From Nitrosomonas sp. (lineage in GTDB: Bacteria; Pseudomonadota; Gammaproteobacteria; Burkholderiales; Nitrosomonadaceae): a stretch of DNA of 64,000 bases. Location of the stretch: positions 17,036-81,035 of the forward strand of contig JAGRFM010000052.1 in assembly GCA_020446045.1 (NCBI GenBank), given 5' to 3'. The notes under the pieces were generated by a model that worked only from the letters and a program-made list of their open reading frames with translations, was not told where the DNA came from and did no database searches. A program made the translations under genes and the position numbers. The number at the start of each line of letters is the position of its first letter. Within the stretch, counting starts at the first letter, position 1. Below are positions 42,386 through 52,906 of this stretch, piece by piece.

Positions 42386-43281
42386 TCCCAGTATGGCATC
42401 TTGCCAATACGCATCGCCATAAATTCTATGAAAGAACGCACTTTTGCAGGAACATGACGACTGGGCAGATAACAAGCATACACATACCGTTCCACCGCTA
42501 TATATTCCGACAACACAGCTTGTAATTTTCCACTTTGCAGTTCTTTTCCAACGGTAAATGTCGGCAGCAAAGCAATACCCAAACCACCCAGAACCGCTTG
42601 AGACAGCGCATCATCATCATTAATGCGCAAAGTGCCTGAGACAGGTACTGCGATATCGCCTTCCGGACCGGTAAAATGCCAGTAGCCTTGCTCCCCTGAC
42701 AGGGTATAATCCAGACAATTGTGTTTAATCAGATCTTCCGGTGTCTGAGGAGTGCTATTCTTCTGGAAATATTGCGGAGTGGCGCATAACTTACGGCGTA
42801 CAGGCGCTAATTTGCGTGCAACAAGATTCAAATCCGGTTCGTTCGTAACCCGGATTATAACGTCATAACCCTCTTCAACTAAATCGACAGGGCGATCAGT
42901 AATGGTCAGATCGATCCGGATCTCAGGATATCGCGCCAGAAAGTCCGCCAGCGCAGGCGCCACATGCAGCGTACCAAAAGCAACTGAAGCACTCACTTTT
43001 AACATACCACGCGGCTCAACCTGCAAGCTGTTCACAACACGTTCGGCCTGTTCTGCTTCATCAAGAATATGTGCCGAATGTTCCGCCAGAATCGCTCCGG
43101 CCTCGGTCAGACTCAGATGCCGCGTACTGCGGTTTAACAATTGCGCACCAAGGTTCTTTTCCAGTTTGGCAATTGCCTTGCTGATTGCCGAACGCGAAAT
43201 ATTCATACGTCTGGCTGCTTCCGCAAAACTTCCGGATTCGACAACGCGCGCATAAATAACGAATAAATTAAGATCTTGCAT
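42373..43281 (-). CDS. LysR family transcriptional regulator (DmlR/AaeR-like)
   Basis: 302 residues. The winged helix-turn-helix is ESGSFAEAARRMNISRSAISKAIAKLEKNLGA region (about residues 15-45), followed by RHLSLTEAGA. The effector domain has LTITDRPVDLVEEGYDVIIRV, typical of the CrgA/DmlR/AaeR group. No divergent target gene is immediately adjacent, so its target is unknown. Start 43281 (MQDLNLFVIYARVVE) is the usual family N-terminus; 43302 is an alternative. Confidence 0.9.
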   Translation of the reverse strand: MQDLNLFVIYARVVESGSFAEAARRMNISRSAISKAIAKLEKNLGAQLLNRSTRHLSLTEAGAILAEHSAHILDEAEQAERVVNSLQVEPRGMLKVSASVAFGTLHVAPALADFLARYPEIRIDLTITDRPVDLVEEGYDVIIRVTNEPDLNLVARKLAPVRRKLCATPQYFQKNSTPQTPEDLIKHNCLDYTLSGEQGYWHFTGPEGDIAVPVSGTLRINDDDALSQAVLGGLGIALLPTFTVGKELQSGKLQAVLSEYIAVERYVYACYLPSRHVPAKVRSFIEFMAMRIGKMPYWDQDL

Positions 43282-43787
43282 AAAACACGCCATTGTTGAC
43301 AAAAAAGAACCAATGTAATTCGGTTTTTGGCACTTATCGAAAATTACTTGCGCCTGTATGATACGTCCTAGAATAGCAAGAGGGGTGGATTCTTATTACA
43401 ATATAAAATATTACATTCTACTTTAGCAGAAACAGCCAGTGCAGAGTTACCCGGAAAATATTTTATACGGCCGAGCAGCGTTTTTATTGTCAACCCGTAG
43501 GAACGTATGCTTGATTCTTACTCTACTTATTATTAATAAATCCGTGGCTCATGATTTGTAGCAGCAACTATCTGCAAAGTTGGCAGCCTGCCGAATCTAG
43601 CTTAATGGATTGGATAGTTCAATACTCGTACTTACTTCTCTTATAAAAACCAACTCATTATTGAATAAAAAACAGCTCTATATCATTTCTGAAAGTGGTC
43701 TCTAAGGCCTGTATATACGAGAAAAGGAAGAGAGGCGATGAATATTTATTCGCCGTTTCTCTTCCACTTTTTTAACAGAAGCTAAAT
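43282..43787. other. About 500-bp intergenic region between LysR and porin genes
   Basis: AT-rich. A large hairpin at 43726-43765 serves as the porin terminator. The remaining 440 bp upstream of the LysR gene shows no gene, RNA or repeat that I can support. Confidence 0.55.
43726..43765 (-). terminator. Hairpin terminator after the porin gene
   Basis: GGAAGAGAGGCGATGAATA pairs imperfectly with the inverted arm ending CTCTTCC. On the minus strand CCTTTTCTC follows; on the plus strand a T run also follows. It lies 22 bp past the porin stop. Confidence 0.7.
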
Positions 43788-45062
43788 TTAGAAGCGGAAA
43801 ATACCACTCACAGACAGCAGAATCTGATCATTATCTTTTCCGTTGTCAAATGCCCTGTTGATATTTCTACCAGATGTTGAACGATCGTAGCGAACTTCAG
43901 GACGGATAGTGAATCCGGCTATTGGCGTATAATTCAATCCACCAGTCACACCTATATAATTATCGGTAAACCCGTTAACCCGTGCACCGTCATCATCACG
44001 GAACCATTCCATACGCAGACCAGCCTTGAGGTTATGCAGAATATCGTAGAACACATATTGGTTCACACCATACCATTCCGCAGCAGTTTGAAAAGCATTT
44101 TTCTCTTGAATTCCAAGATCATGCTGCAACACATAATGCAATCTGTCCGTAAAGCTGTGCTCCAATACCAGACTATACATTGTGCGATTATGGTCCACTT
44201 TTGCAGTGCCAGTACCTGTTGCATAAGCAGATTCCGTGCTGCCGGTGATCAATGAACCGGTTATAGTGGTACGCTCATCATCGGTACTATAACTAACACT
44301 ACCCAGGAAATTTGCGGGCTGATTGAAATGTGCATCCCAGCCAGTCACAGCGCCACCTTGCAAGGTTATATTGTCATTTAGCGGATAGGACACCAATACA
44401 CCTGTGTGCGTGAATGGCTCACCGTATTGCATCGTATAAGCATGCGAGAAGAAGAAATTACCGGCTGAAGGCACGACTTCATACCCAATTAAGGTATAAA
44501 AATGCCCCACCGATACGGTGATACCGTTGCCATACGGCAGATAAATATCCGCATAAGCCTGCGGGAATGCCAATTGATGCTGACTTGTACCGTTCAAAAT
44601 TCTACCTACGAAGTTTTCATCGGCATCGAAGTTTGATGCATAGGTATACCGCGCATCCGAGCCAAACAACATATCCGCTCTCCACCCAAGACTCCAGGTA
44701 TCGGTATTTTTATTAACTTCGCGTTCAACATAGCCATAGACTTGATGCAGCCTGAATTCATTCGGACCTCTGTTAAAGGTAACCGGTCCATTGTTTCCTT
44801 TCGGATTATCGATATTACCGGTAAAACCAATATCAACCCAACCGCCAACTTTAACCCCCAGAGACTGCAAAAAAGGTGTTTCGTTGTATTTGAAACCAGT
44901 CAGGCTTTCAACCAAACCTTTTTCATCAGAATCAGATGGCTCAGCATAAGCATCATGGCCATAAGGCTTGTCACCTGTGGCATGTGCCGTTGAAGCGAAA
45001 ATAAACGCACTACACAGCGCAAACACTGTCTCTTTCAATTTCAGTTTTTTATGAGCAATCAA
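43788..45062 (-). CDS. Outer membrane beta-barrel porin (BBP2/OmpL-like)
   Basis: About 424 residues. Signal peptide MIAHKKLKLKETVFALCSAF... ends STAHA. The mature part has alternating amphipathic strands rich in Tyr and Gly and ends in a C-terminal Phe (ILLSVSGIFRF), as in outer-membrane barrels. Segments GGWVDIGFTGN, LHQVYGYVEREV and SVGHFYTLIGYEVVPS match the putative beta-barrel porin-2 family. It probably lets small solutes through. The longest frame starts at a GTG (45077), but that GTGGAGGG forms the ribosome site for a TTG at 45062, 7 bases on, which gives a standard signal peptide. Confidence 0.85.
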   Translation of the reverse strand: MIAHKKLKLKETVFALCSAFIFASTAHATGDKPYGHDAYAEPSDSDEKGLVESLTGFKYNETPFLQSLGVKVGGWVDIGFTGNIDNPKGNNGPVTFNRGPNEFRLHQVYGYVEREVNKNTDTWSLGWRADMLFGSDARYTYASNFDADENFVGRILNGTSQHQLAFPQAYADIYLPYGNGITVSVGHFYTLIGYEVVPSAGNFFFSHAYTMQYGEPFTHTGVLVSYPLNDNITLQGGAVTGWDAHFNQPANFLGSVSYSTDDERTTITGSLITGSTESAYATGTGTAKVDHNRTMYSLVLEHSFTDRLHYVLQHDLGIQEKNAFQTAAEWYGVNQYVFYDILHNLKAGLRMEWFRDDDGARVNGFTDNYIGVTGGLNYTPIAGFTIRPEVRYDRSTSGRNINRAFDNGKDNDQILLSVSGIFRF

Positions 45063-45383
45063 AACGCAACCCTCCACATTGTATTATTCTGGTTCACATT
45101 CATTCAGCGCGAAACATGACGCCATTCAGTTATAGTCTTAGACACAAAAACCATGCCTAGCACAAGGTAAAGCATACTGAACGCAAATTGGACACGCAAA
45201 CCTTTTCTAAGAAATTTCAACAAAATTACAACGAGGTGTTGCAGAATGTTCCCACTTCATCAATTCTCTTTATTTCAGTGAGTTCTTCACAATACTATTT
45301 TCCCAATACGATCCAAAGAAAAATCATGAAAAATAAAACTGAATGAAAACAAATGATTGAGTCTGATAGAATTTAACTGATCA
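45063..45383. other. 321-bp intergenic region
   Basis: Upstream of the porin and downstream of the unknown lipoprotein gene. AT-rich, presumably holding the porin promoter. No box could be assigned with confidence and no repeat was seen. Confidence 0.45.
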
Positions 45384-46661
45384 TCAATCCGTAGATCTAA
45401 GCCGGATTTGAATATCAGGCACAGTACGCTCAATGACGGGGGGTGTAACTGTACGGTTCAAACCCAATACACTCACACGATGAGTGGCGTTAAAACCCGG
45501 TGCCCCGTCACGATCTCGCAAAATAGACGACACTTTATACTCCAGCCCATTGGAATCCGGATCAAAACGTATATCGTGTATCCAGATGCCCGCACGTTGC
45601 ACATGCTGATCACTGCATTCATAATTCAAATCCCATCCGGTTAGCATGGGCACCGCATAATCATACGGCAAGTCATAAATACGGAATGTTTCAGTTCGCA
45701 CGACGCCTTCAGCACCATTTCTGCAGACATTCGTTTTTCCTGAACGTGGATTTAACGCAAGAAAATCTGCCCTGAGTTTGACGCTCTTCCCGCCAATCAG
45801 CGCTGCACGTGTTTTGACCCAGTGTGCGCGGGTACTATTATCTTTGAATAATGTTTGGGTTACCCAGTGTGGATTACCATCCGGATTGGGCGACGCACCA
45901 GTCTGATACAGACTGTAGGCTACCTGGCGCAAATGATGATCGACCGGATCTTCCCAACGACAAGGTGGAAAACGCCATTCACATTCAAATGCATTATCAT
46001 ATTGAAAATCGAAACCCCGCGGAATAACAACAATCGAATCGCTTCCTTTTAATGTGCCATCGCTCCATATACTTTCCAAAGTAGCGACGGGGCCCTCCGC
46101 TTCTATCTGCAAACCCCAGGTTTCTATACCGTTATAGTCACCCTCAATCTGCGCTTCAAACCATGCTGAATTAAAACCGAAACCTGTGTAATACACGCAG
46201 AATTCATAGGCATCATCCCAGTTTTGATCACTGAGCTCGCCCTCTACTTCAAACACCAGCGTCGGAGAACCGCCACCGCCCGTAACCAGTTTGCTATGCT
46301 TAATATCAGCACGCAATGAACGAACTTCATGATCCTTGTGTAAATACCGCAAATCCCACCCATTCAGGATCACTGTACCCTGATTGACATAGGCTGGCAT
46401 GTCAACCGTAATCAGCATAGTCGCCGATTCAGGGCCTTTGTCACGCTCCGTACATTGGCTGCCTTCGAGCATGATAAATTTGCCGCTGTCTTCAAAACTG
46501 GTTTTACGACTCGCCTTGAAAAAAGGTTGGCCCGGCAAAGCAACATCTTGCGAACCGGGGAGTGACATCATGTCACGATTTTTTTTGCTGGTTACACACC
46601 CGGTCAGCACCATGACCCCTATCAGCAAAAGCGTTATCGGAATGCGGTGATTACAATACAT
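45384..46661 (-). CDS. Predicted secreted lipoprotein of unknown function
   Basis: 425 residues from ATG 46661. Signal peptide MYCNHRIPITLLLIGVMVL with lipobox LTGC (Cys22). The mature protein is rich in Trp, Asp and Gly with two similar parts: VILNGWDLRYLHKDHEVRSL near the start and MLTGWDLNYECSDQHVQRAG near the end. Both are followed by a strand on a measured property (ADIKHSKLV, IWIHDIRFD), suggesting an internal duplication of a beta-sandwich domain. No family recognised. The frame reaches 46718 but a GAGAGAG ribosome site supports 46661. Monocistronic. Confidence 0.72.
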   Translation of the reverse strand: MYCNHRIPITLLLIGVMVLTGCVTSKKNRDMMSLPGSQDVALPGQPFFKASRKTSFEDSGKFIMLEGSQCTERDKGPESATMLITVDMPAYVNQGTVILNGWDLRYLHKDHEVRSLRADIKHSKLVTGGGGSPTLVFEVEGELSDQNWDDAYEFCVYYTGFGFNSAWFEAQIEGDYNGIETWGLQIEAEGPVATLESIWSDGTLKGSDSIVVIPRGFDFQYDNAFECEWRFPPCRWEDPVDHHLRQVAYSLYQTGASPNPDGNPHWVTQTLFKDNSTRAHWVKTRAALIGGKSVKLRADFLALNPRSGKTNVCRNGAEGVVRTETFRIYDLPYDYAVPMLTGWDLNYECSDQHVQRAGIWIHDIRFDPDSNGLEYKVSSILRDRDGAPGFNATHRVSVLGLNRTVTPPVIERTVPDIQIRLRSTD

Positions 46662-46906
46662 ACAAACTCTCTCACGGCAAATACTAATCAACAAATATAC
46701 TTTTTTCCTTCGGCCCATTATGAGTCTATCGTGTTATTGATGAGAAGAGAAGATTTTTCCATTCCCGACGAACCATCACAAGAATCAAAAAAGGGAAATA
46801 CCATCATCTCAGGCACGTCGAAAATGCCCTTTCATTCATTGCATTTGTTGAACGATAGTGTAAAAATCAAGGCCGAGACATAATTTATCGAAATGAAATG
46901 ATAACG

Positions 46907-47296
46907 ATGAAAAAAATTATATTCGCTTTATTCGTTTTTTTTATAGGTCCAAATGCTATGGCTGAATGGGTTCAGGTTGGCGCAAGCGAAGAAGACGGAG
47001 GTTATACGGTTTATGCGAATACAGAATCGGCGCAAAAGGCCGGTCATCGCGTCAAAATGTGGACATTAATCGATTATCACGTGGAGCAAAGGGCCTCTGG
47101 AACGAATTTTTTATCTAAAAAGATACGGCGTGACTATGATTGTCGGGAAGGACAAATGCGAGTACTGGCGTTTTCGTTGTTCAGTTGGAATATGGAAAAA
47201 GGTGAACTGTTACGTTCTTACAATCAACCGCAACCCTGGCAACGCGTACAGCCGGACAGCCTGGATGAGGCGGAATGGAAAACGGCCTGCGAATAA
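46907..47296 (+). CDS. Surface-adhesin E-like small exported protein
   Basis: 129 residues with a signal peptide (MKKIIFALFVFFIGPNAMA). The mature 110 residues show the pattern WVQVG...YTVYANTESA, RVKMWTLIDYHVEQ, IRRDYDCREGQMRVLAF and a Cys-containing end (WKTACE), as in the surface-adhesin protein E domain family found in many betaproteobacteria. The two cysteines probably form a disulfide. The name comes from a Haemophilus adhesin; a binding role here is not shown. An ATG three codons earlier (46898) is also possible. Confidence 0.72.
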   Translation: MKKIIFALFVFFIGPNAMAEWVQVGASEEDGGYTVYANTESAQKAGHRVKMWTLIDYHVEQRASGTNFLSKKIRRDYDCREGQMRVLAFSLFSWNMEKGELLRSYNQPQPWQRVQPDSLDEAEWKTACE

Positions 47297-47338
47297 AAAG
47301 CATAATCCATATCGACTGAACACAGAAGTATTTTTGGC

Positions 47339-48007
47339 TTGAACGAATCACTGATAAAACAGATTGACGCCATTTTGCCGCAAACACAATGCGGCCAGTG
47401 CGGCTACTCCGGTTGCGAACCTTATGCAAAAGCAATAGTTGAGGGAAAGGCCGATATCAATCAGTGCCCACCCGGCGATGAAGACGGCATCCGCAAAATT
47501 GCCGCACTACTGGGCATCGAGCCCAAACCATTGAACATCCGGCACGGAACACCCAAACCAAGGATCGTTGCCGTCATTGATGAAACCTTGTGCATTGGCT
47601 GCACCTTTTGCATTCAGGCGTGTCCGGTGGATGCAATTGTCGGTGCGGCTAAACACATGCATACGGTTTTATCCGAAGAATGCACCGGGTGCGAATTATG
47701 CGTGACGCCTTGTCCGATGGACTGCATCGACATGATACCGGCAACTGCACTATCGGGAAGCACTGAAGAAATTGCAACTGCATTACAACAAAAAGCCAAT
47801 CGAGCACGCCTTCGTTATCAATTGCGGCAACAACGGCAAGCACGAAAAAAAATAACGGGTAACAAAATCACGGCACGTCCACCGCTGAAAACTCAAAATC
47901 AATCCAGCGAATCTGACAGTTCTGAAAAAACAAATCATCGGAAACAGGCGATTGTACAAGCAGCACTTAGTCGTGCAGCTGCAATTCGGACGACTGTCAT
48001 TAAATAA
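47339..48007 (+). CDS. rsxB: RnfB/RsxB-like ferredoxin protein
   Basis: 222 residues. A 4Fe-4S Fes domain ([16 protein letters not shown]...C) is at about 17-50. Two ferredoxin clusters follow: [16 protein letters not shown] and [17 protein letters not shown] basic, Gln/Lys-rich tail ends the protein. Typical RnfB starts with a membrane helix; here an in-frame stop lies about 40 bp upstream of the TTG start, so the helix is truly absent and the protein should be soluble. No rnfA, C, D, G or E is nearby. It is paired with nth, 12 bp downstream, as in many betaproteobacteria; it may feed electrons to a cluster protein. Confidence 0.88.
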   Translation: MNESLIKQIDAILPQTQCGQCGYSGCEPYAKAIVEGKADINQCPPGDEDGIRKIAALLGIEPKPLNIRHGTPKPRIVAVIDETLCIGCTFCIQACPVDAIVGAAKHMHTVLSEECTGCELCVTPCPMDCIDMIPATALSGSTEEIATALQQKANRARLRYQLRQQRQARKKITGNKITARPPLKTQNQSSESDSSEKTNHRKQAIVQAALSRAAAIRTTVIK

Positions 48008-48019
48008 GCGAACAGGAAC

Positions 48020-48652
48020 ATGAATTCAACGAAACGCCGGGAAATCTTTACCTGTTTGCAAGCGAATAACCCGCATCCAACCACTGAACTGGAATATCAA
48101 TCTCCTTTTGAATTACTGATCGCGGTAATCCTGTCAGCACAGGCAACGGACAAAAGCGTTAATCTGGCAACACGAAAACTGTTCCCGATAGCCAATACAC
48201 CACAAAAGATCATTGCTATGGGCGAAGCGGGATTGCTCGAGATGATTAAAAGCATAGGCTTATATAAATCAAAAGCAAAAAATATTCTGGCAACCTGCCG
48301 TCTTTTGATTGACCACCACAATGGAGTCGTGCCGCGGACCCGCGAAGCGCTGGAAAAACTGCCCGGTGTTGGCCGCAAAACGGCCAATGTTGTCCTGAAC
48401 ACGGCTTTTGGGGAACTGACTATTGCGGTTGATACGCATATTTTTCGCGTCGCCAACCGCACCGGACTGGCACGCGGCAAGAGTGTGCTCGAAGTTGAAA
48501 CGAAACTGCTCAAAGTCGTACCCAATGAATTCAAACTTAATGCACATCATTGGTTGATTCTGCATGGCCGTTATGTTTGCAAAGCCAGAAAACCCGAATG
48601 CGCCCAATGCATCATTCACCATTTGTGTGAATTTAAAGAAAAAACAATTTAG
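48020..48652 (+). CDS. nth: Endonuclease III
   Basis: DNA glycosylase/AP lyase that removes oxidised pyrimidines in base-excision repair. 210 residues. The helix-hairpin-helix is LEKLPGVGRKTANVVLNTAF, with catalytic Lys in that motif and Asp in IAVDTHIFRVANRTGL. The C-terminal 4Fe-4S loop has C-x6-C-x2-C-x5-C: CKARKPECAQCIIHHLC. Co-transcribed with rsxB. Confidence 0.97.
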   Translation: MNSTKRREIFTCLQANNPHPTTELEYQSPFELLIAVILSAQATDKSVNLATRKLFPIANTPQKIIAMGEAGLLEMIKSIGLYKSKAKNILATCRLLIDHHNGVVPRTREALEKLPGVGRKTANVVLNTAFGELTIAVDTHIFRVANRTGLARGKSVLEVETKLLKVVPNEFKLNAHHWLILHGRYVCKARKPECAQCIIHHLCEFKEKTI

Positions 48653-48678
48653 AATTTAGGAACTTAAAACTTTAGCAT

Positions 48679-49113
48679 ATGTTTACACCAACACGAGATC
48701 AGGCGCGCCAGTTGTTTTTCGATACCTGGGTAAAATACCAGCGGCAGGAAATGCTGATGGGCATCGAACAGATTGTGCTCGAAGTTATTTTGCAACACCC
48801 GGAATATCATGACATGCTTGAAAATGCTGAGGTCTACCGCGACAAGGATTTTTTACCCGAAATGGGTGACACCAATCCGTTTTTGCATATGGGCATGCAT
48901 GTCGCCATCAAAGAGCAGCTTTCAATTAATCAACCGATCGGCATTTGCGACCGCTATTCCAGTTTGCTGCAGCAAACGGAAGATGAACATGAAACTTTGC
49001 ACAAGATCATGGAATGCCTGGCCGAAATGTTATGGCAATCACAACGTAACAAGTCCGCTCCCGATGCAACCGTTTATTTTGATTGCCTGGACAAACAGAT
49101 TGTGTCTAAATGA
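48679..49113 (+). CDS. DUF1841 family protein
   Basis: 144 residues. It has the betaproteobacterial DUF1841 pattern: SRDQ-like start (FTPTRDQARQLFFDTWVKY), IVLEVILQHPEYH, NPFLHMGMHVAIKEQL, and HKIMECLAEMLWQSQR. The His-rich helix HMGMHVAIKEQ could bind a metal, but the function is not known. It follows nth by 26 bp and is commonly found there. Confidence 0.9.
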   Translation: MFTPTRDQARQLFFDTWVKYQRQEMLMGIEQIVLEVILQHPEYHDMLENAEVYRDKDFLPEMGDTNPFLHMGMHVAIKEQLSINQPIGICDRYSSLLQQTEDEHETLHKIMECLAEMLWQSQRNKSAPDATVYFDCLDKQIVSK

Positions 49114-49194
49114 AAATAACAATGCAGTAATACAAACATGCCTCAAAATTTTGATTCTCTTATACCTTCCATGATTGATACGTCCCACCCCACC

Positions 49195-52100
49195 ATGTCG
49201 AGAGCACGCCTTACCGCACGGCATGTGCTCGCTTTACTTGTTGTTTTGATGTGCACCGCTTTTCCAGTTACAGGATCGGCCAGCCCCGGCGTCATTTTTC
49301 ACGATATGGATGTTGTGTTGATACCGGATCAACATGAAATCCGGGTTGAAGATCGCATGCTTTTGCCACATTTAGAAAGCATGATGTTCAGTCTTCATGC
49401 CGATTTAACTATCGATCACGTTGAAGGTGGAGAAGTGGCGCCATTGCCTTCCGGCACAGGCAAAGAGGCATCCGTTCCATTGAAATATTATCTCCTGACG
49501 GTTGCCTCTCCCACCGAACCTGTAACCTTAAGCTACAATGGAAAAATCAATCATGCCGTGCAGGAACCCGGACAGGAATATGCACGCAGCTTCAGTTATA
49601 CGCCGGGTGTTATTTCCGATGAAGGCATTTTTCTGGCCAATTCTACCGTCTGGTTTCCGCAGTTTGACAATCCACTGGTATCTTTTCGCCTGAATATCCG
49701 TTTACCCGCCGATTGGGATGCTGTCAGTCAAGGGCAAATGCTGCATGAACAAAAGGATGAACTGCAACGAACTGTTGTCTGGGAAGAACTGCAGCCTCAG
49801 GACGACATTTATCTGGTCGCGGGACGCTATCAACGGTATTCGCAGTCAACCGGCACTGTCGAGGCGCTGGTTTACCTGCGGGAGGAAGATAAACCGCTGG
49901 CACAAAAATATCTGGATGTCACCGCGCAGTATATTGGCATGTATAGCCGATTATTCGGGCCATATCCGTATGCCAAATTTGCTTTGGTTGAAAATTTCTG
50001 GGAAACCGGGTATGGCATGCCATCATTCACGTTACTTGGTCCCAGGGTAATTCGCTTTCCATTTATCCTGCATTCCTCATATCCGCATGAAATTCTGCAT
50101 AATTACTGGGGGAACGGTGTATTCGTCGATTATGGCAAAGGCAATTGGGCGGAAGGACTGACGGCTTATCTTGCCGATCACTTGATCAATGAACAACGCG
50201 ACAAAGGAGAGGAATACCGTCGCGATGTACTGCAAAAATATGTGGATTTTGTCGGGAAAGAAAAAGATTTTCCCGTTGCGCATTTTGTTTCACGGCATAG
50301 CTCCAGTTCGGAAGCAATAGGCTATGGCAAAACCATGATGTTTTTCCATATGCTGCGGCAGGAAGTGGGTGACGAAAATTTTATCCGTGCGTTACGCCAG
50401 TTTTACAGTCAGTTTAAATTTAAGCAAGCAGCCTTTGACGATTTACAAAATACGTTCAGAGAAATCACCGACCAGGATTTTTCAGGATTTTTTGAACAAT
50501 GGATTTCCCGAAGCGGCGCGCCGGATCTGCTGATCGAAACAGCAACCGCCAACAAAACACCACAAGGTTTTAAGCTGAAAGTGGCACTTAAACAAAACCA
50601 ACCTGATGATGTGTATCAATTACAAGTTCCCGTCGCAGTACATCTGGAAAATGAAGAACACGCTTTTCAGACCCATATCGTGATGCAACAGCGCACACAA
50701 GCCATTGAACTGGATTTTGCATCCCGGCCGTTGCGTATCGACGTGGACCCGCAATTCGATCTTTTCCGACGCCTGGATAGCCGGGAAATACCTTCTGCTT
50801 TATCACAGGGATTCGGCGCGAAAAATCCTTTATTGATTTTGCCTACCGATACCAGCGACGCGATACGGCAAGCCTATGAACAACTGGCAAATACCTGGCA
50901 AAAAACGCAACCCGGGCAATTTGAAATAATTCGAGACGATCAGTTACATACGTTACCTGAGAATCGCACTGTCTGGATTATGGGCTGGCAAAACCGGTTT
51001 GCAGACAATGTGGCTGAATCACTGCCTGGATATTCCGTTAACTTTGATCATAAAACACTTACACTGAATGACCACACTTTTACGCCCCATGAACACTCCA
51101 TCGTATTAACTACCCGACAACCCGCCAATTCAGATAAAACGCTATTATGGGTAGCCGGCAATACACCGCAAGCGATAAACGAACTGACCCGCAAACTGCC
51201 ACATTACCGAAAATACAGCTACCTGGCTTTTACAGGTGACGAACTGACAAACATTCACAAAGGTCAATGGCCGACAGTCGACTCACCGTTATCGGTAACG
51301 GTACACCAAGCCGATAACGCGTCAACAACCAGTTTACATACCGGAAGTTTGGCTCCCCGTCATGCATTGGCACAATTACCGCCGGTCTTTTCCGAACAAC
51401 GCATGATGGCCGATATTGCGTTTCTGGCCAGTGAAGCATTAAAAGGGCGAGAACTGGGCAGTATCGAGCTCGACAAAGCCGCCGATTACATTGCGCACCA
51501 ATTTCAGCTTGCCGGTCTGCGTCCCGGCGGCGATGGAAATAATTTCATGCAAACCTGGCGGCAAGATGTAGGCATTCCCAAAGGGGAAGTAACATTACGT
51601 AATGTAATCGGTGTTTTGCCCGGCAAAAATCCTCAACTGGCAGGAGAAAGTCTGGTTATCGGCGCACATTACGACCATCTCGGCACGGGCTGGCCGGATG
51701 TAAAAACCGGAAATAAGGGCAAAATCCATTATGGCGCGGATGACAATGCCAGCGGCATTGCCGTCATGCTGGAACTTGCCCGGCAAGTAACGGATAAATG
51801 GCAACCCGAGCGCAGCATTGTCTTCATAGCGTTTACCGGCGAGGAATCAGGACTGCTGGGTTCACGGCATTATATCAATAACGCCAAGTCCTATTCTGCT
51901 GAAAAGATTACCGCCATGCTGAATCTTGATACTGTAGGAAGACTGGGAGAAAATCCGGTAACATTATTCGGCACGGGAACCGCTCACGAATGGATACATA
52001 TTTTTCGCGGCGCGGGGTATGTTACCGGAATCCAGGTCAATGCCGTATCGAATGATTTTGGCTCTAGTGATCAGGCTGCGTTTATTGAGGCCGGTATTCC

Positions 52101-52584
52101 GGCAGTACAATTTTTCGCCAGCGCCCATGAAGATTATCACGCTCCCGGGGATACAATCGACAAAATAGACGCGGCAGGATTAGTCAAAGTAGCCGCTATA
52201 CTTAAAGAATCTGCCGAATATCTATCGAATCGGATTGAACCACTGACAACAACATTACCGTCTAACGGTACACGATCCGGTTTAAATACGGCAAAAACAG
52301 ATAAAGACTCTCGCACAAAACGAAGAGTGAGCTTGGGCACGGTACCCGATTTTTCCTACCAGGGCGAAGGAGTACGAATAGATAGCGTGTTGCCTGGTTC
52401 GCCAGCTGAACAAGCTGATTTATTACCCGGCGACATTTTAATTCAACTTGACGGCCAGACTGTCGTTGACCTGAAAGCATATGCCAATATGCTCAAAACC
52501 CTTAAAGCAGGCCAAAAAGTCAAGTTGCATTATCAAAGAAGTGATGAATCGCGGGTAATCGATGTCATCGTGACAGACCGGTGA
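49195..52584 (+). CDS. M1-like plus M28 peptidase fusion with C-terminal PDZ domain
   Basis: About 1129 residues, exported (signal peptide [16 protein letters not shown]...GSAS). The N-terminal half is an M1-like aminopeptidase: gluzincin site HEILHNYWG at about residue 298, with Glu in [11 protein letters not shown]. The second half (about 720-1030) is an M28 aminopeptidase: IGAHYDHLG (His near 825), [32 protein letters not shown] and [16 protein letters not shown] domain ends the protein ([21 protein letters not shown]). All metal ligands of the M28 part look present. Two exopeptidases in one chain suggest stepwise peptide use in the periplasm. ATG at 49138 and 49171 are in-frame alternatives; 49195 gives the best signal peptide. 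Confidence 0.88.
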   Translation: MSRARLTARHVLALLVVLMCTAFPVTGSASPGVIFHDMDVVLIPDQHEIRVEDRMLLPHLESMMFSLHADLTIDHVEGGEVAPLPSGTGKEASVPLKYYLLTVASPTEPVTLSYNGKINHAVQEPGQEYARSFSYTPGVISDEGIFLANSTVWFPQFDNPLVSFRLNIRLPADWDAVSQGQMLHEQKDELQRTVVWEELQPQDDIYLVAGRYQRYSQSTGTVEALVYLREEDKPLAQKYLDVTAQYIGMYSRLFGPYPYAKFALVENFWETGYGMPSFTLLGPRVIRFPFILHSSYPHEILHNYWGNGVFVDYGKGNWAEGLTAYLADHLINEQRDKGEEYRRDVLQKYVDFVGKEKDFPVAHFVSRHSSSSEAIGYGKTMMFFHMLRQEVGDENFIRALRQFYSQFKFKQAAFDDLQNTFREITDQDFSGFFEQWISRSGAPDLLIETATANKTPQGFKLKVALKQNQPDDVYQLQVPVAVHLENEEHAFQTHIVMQQRTQAIELDFASRPLRIDVDPQFDLFRRLDSREIPSALSQGFGAKNPLLILPTDTSDAIRQAYEQLANTWQKTQPGQFEIIRDDQLHTLPENRTVWIMGWQNRFADNVAESLPGYSVNFDHKTLTLNDHTFTPHEHSIVLTTRQPANSDKTLLWVAGNTPQAINELTRKLPHYRKYSYLAFTGDELTNIHKGQWPTVDSPLSVTVHQADNASTTSLHTGSLAPRHALAQLPPVFSEQRMMADIAFLASEALKGRELGSIELDKAADYIAHQFQLAGLRPGGDGNNFMQTWRQDVGIPKGEVTLRNVIGVLPGKNPQLAGESLVIGAHYDHLGTGWPDVKTGNKGKIHYGADDNASGIAVMLELARQVTDKWQPERSIVFIAFTGEESGLLGSRHYINNAKSYSAEKITAMLNLDTVGRLGENPVTLFGTGTAHEWIHIFRGAGYVTGIQVNAVSNDFGSSDQAAFIEAGIPAVQFFASAHEDYHAPGDTIDKIDAAGLVKVAAILKESAEYLSNRIEPLTTTLPSNGTRSGLNTAKTDKDSRTKRRVSLGTVPDFSYQGEGVRIDSVLPGSPAEQADLLPGDILIQLDGQTVVDLKAYANMLKTLKAGQKVKLHYQRSDESRVIDVIVTDR

Positions 52585-52906
52585 TACAAAGCTTCATTAC
52601 CAATTATAAAAACAACAGAACTGGATACATTCATGACTTCTAACGCTAACACTGTGAACTTTAATCAAATAATATTGCTCTGATGAATTAAAATAACAGT
52701 TCCAAACGTTACTTGCTGTTTGATGAATTATGTTCAAAAGTTAAAAAACTTGATTTTTTCTATTGAAGATGTAAGTTTTTTTTACACTTATTGTATGATA
52801 ACAAAGTAAAATATTTTTTCTGTCGGAAAAATAGAAATCTTACTTATATTTTTGTACTATCAGAATCGGATTACACCATTACCTTTTTAACATCACTGGA
52901 TTTTTC
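52585..52906. other. 322-bp AT-rich intergenic region
   Basis: Upstream of the TPR lipoprotein gene. A weak match to the PEP-CTERM activator site (52769-52787) is present but no -24/-12 promoter follows. Nothing else was seen. Confidence 0.5.

Noticed and set aside
52769-52787. ATGTAAGTTTTTTTTACAC, resembling the PEP-CTERM activator site
   Set aside because: The TCGA half is lost and no -24/-12 promoter follows. It is probably a chance match in AT-rich DNA.
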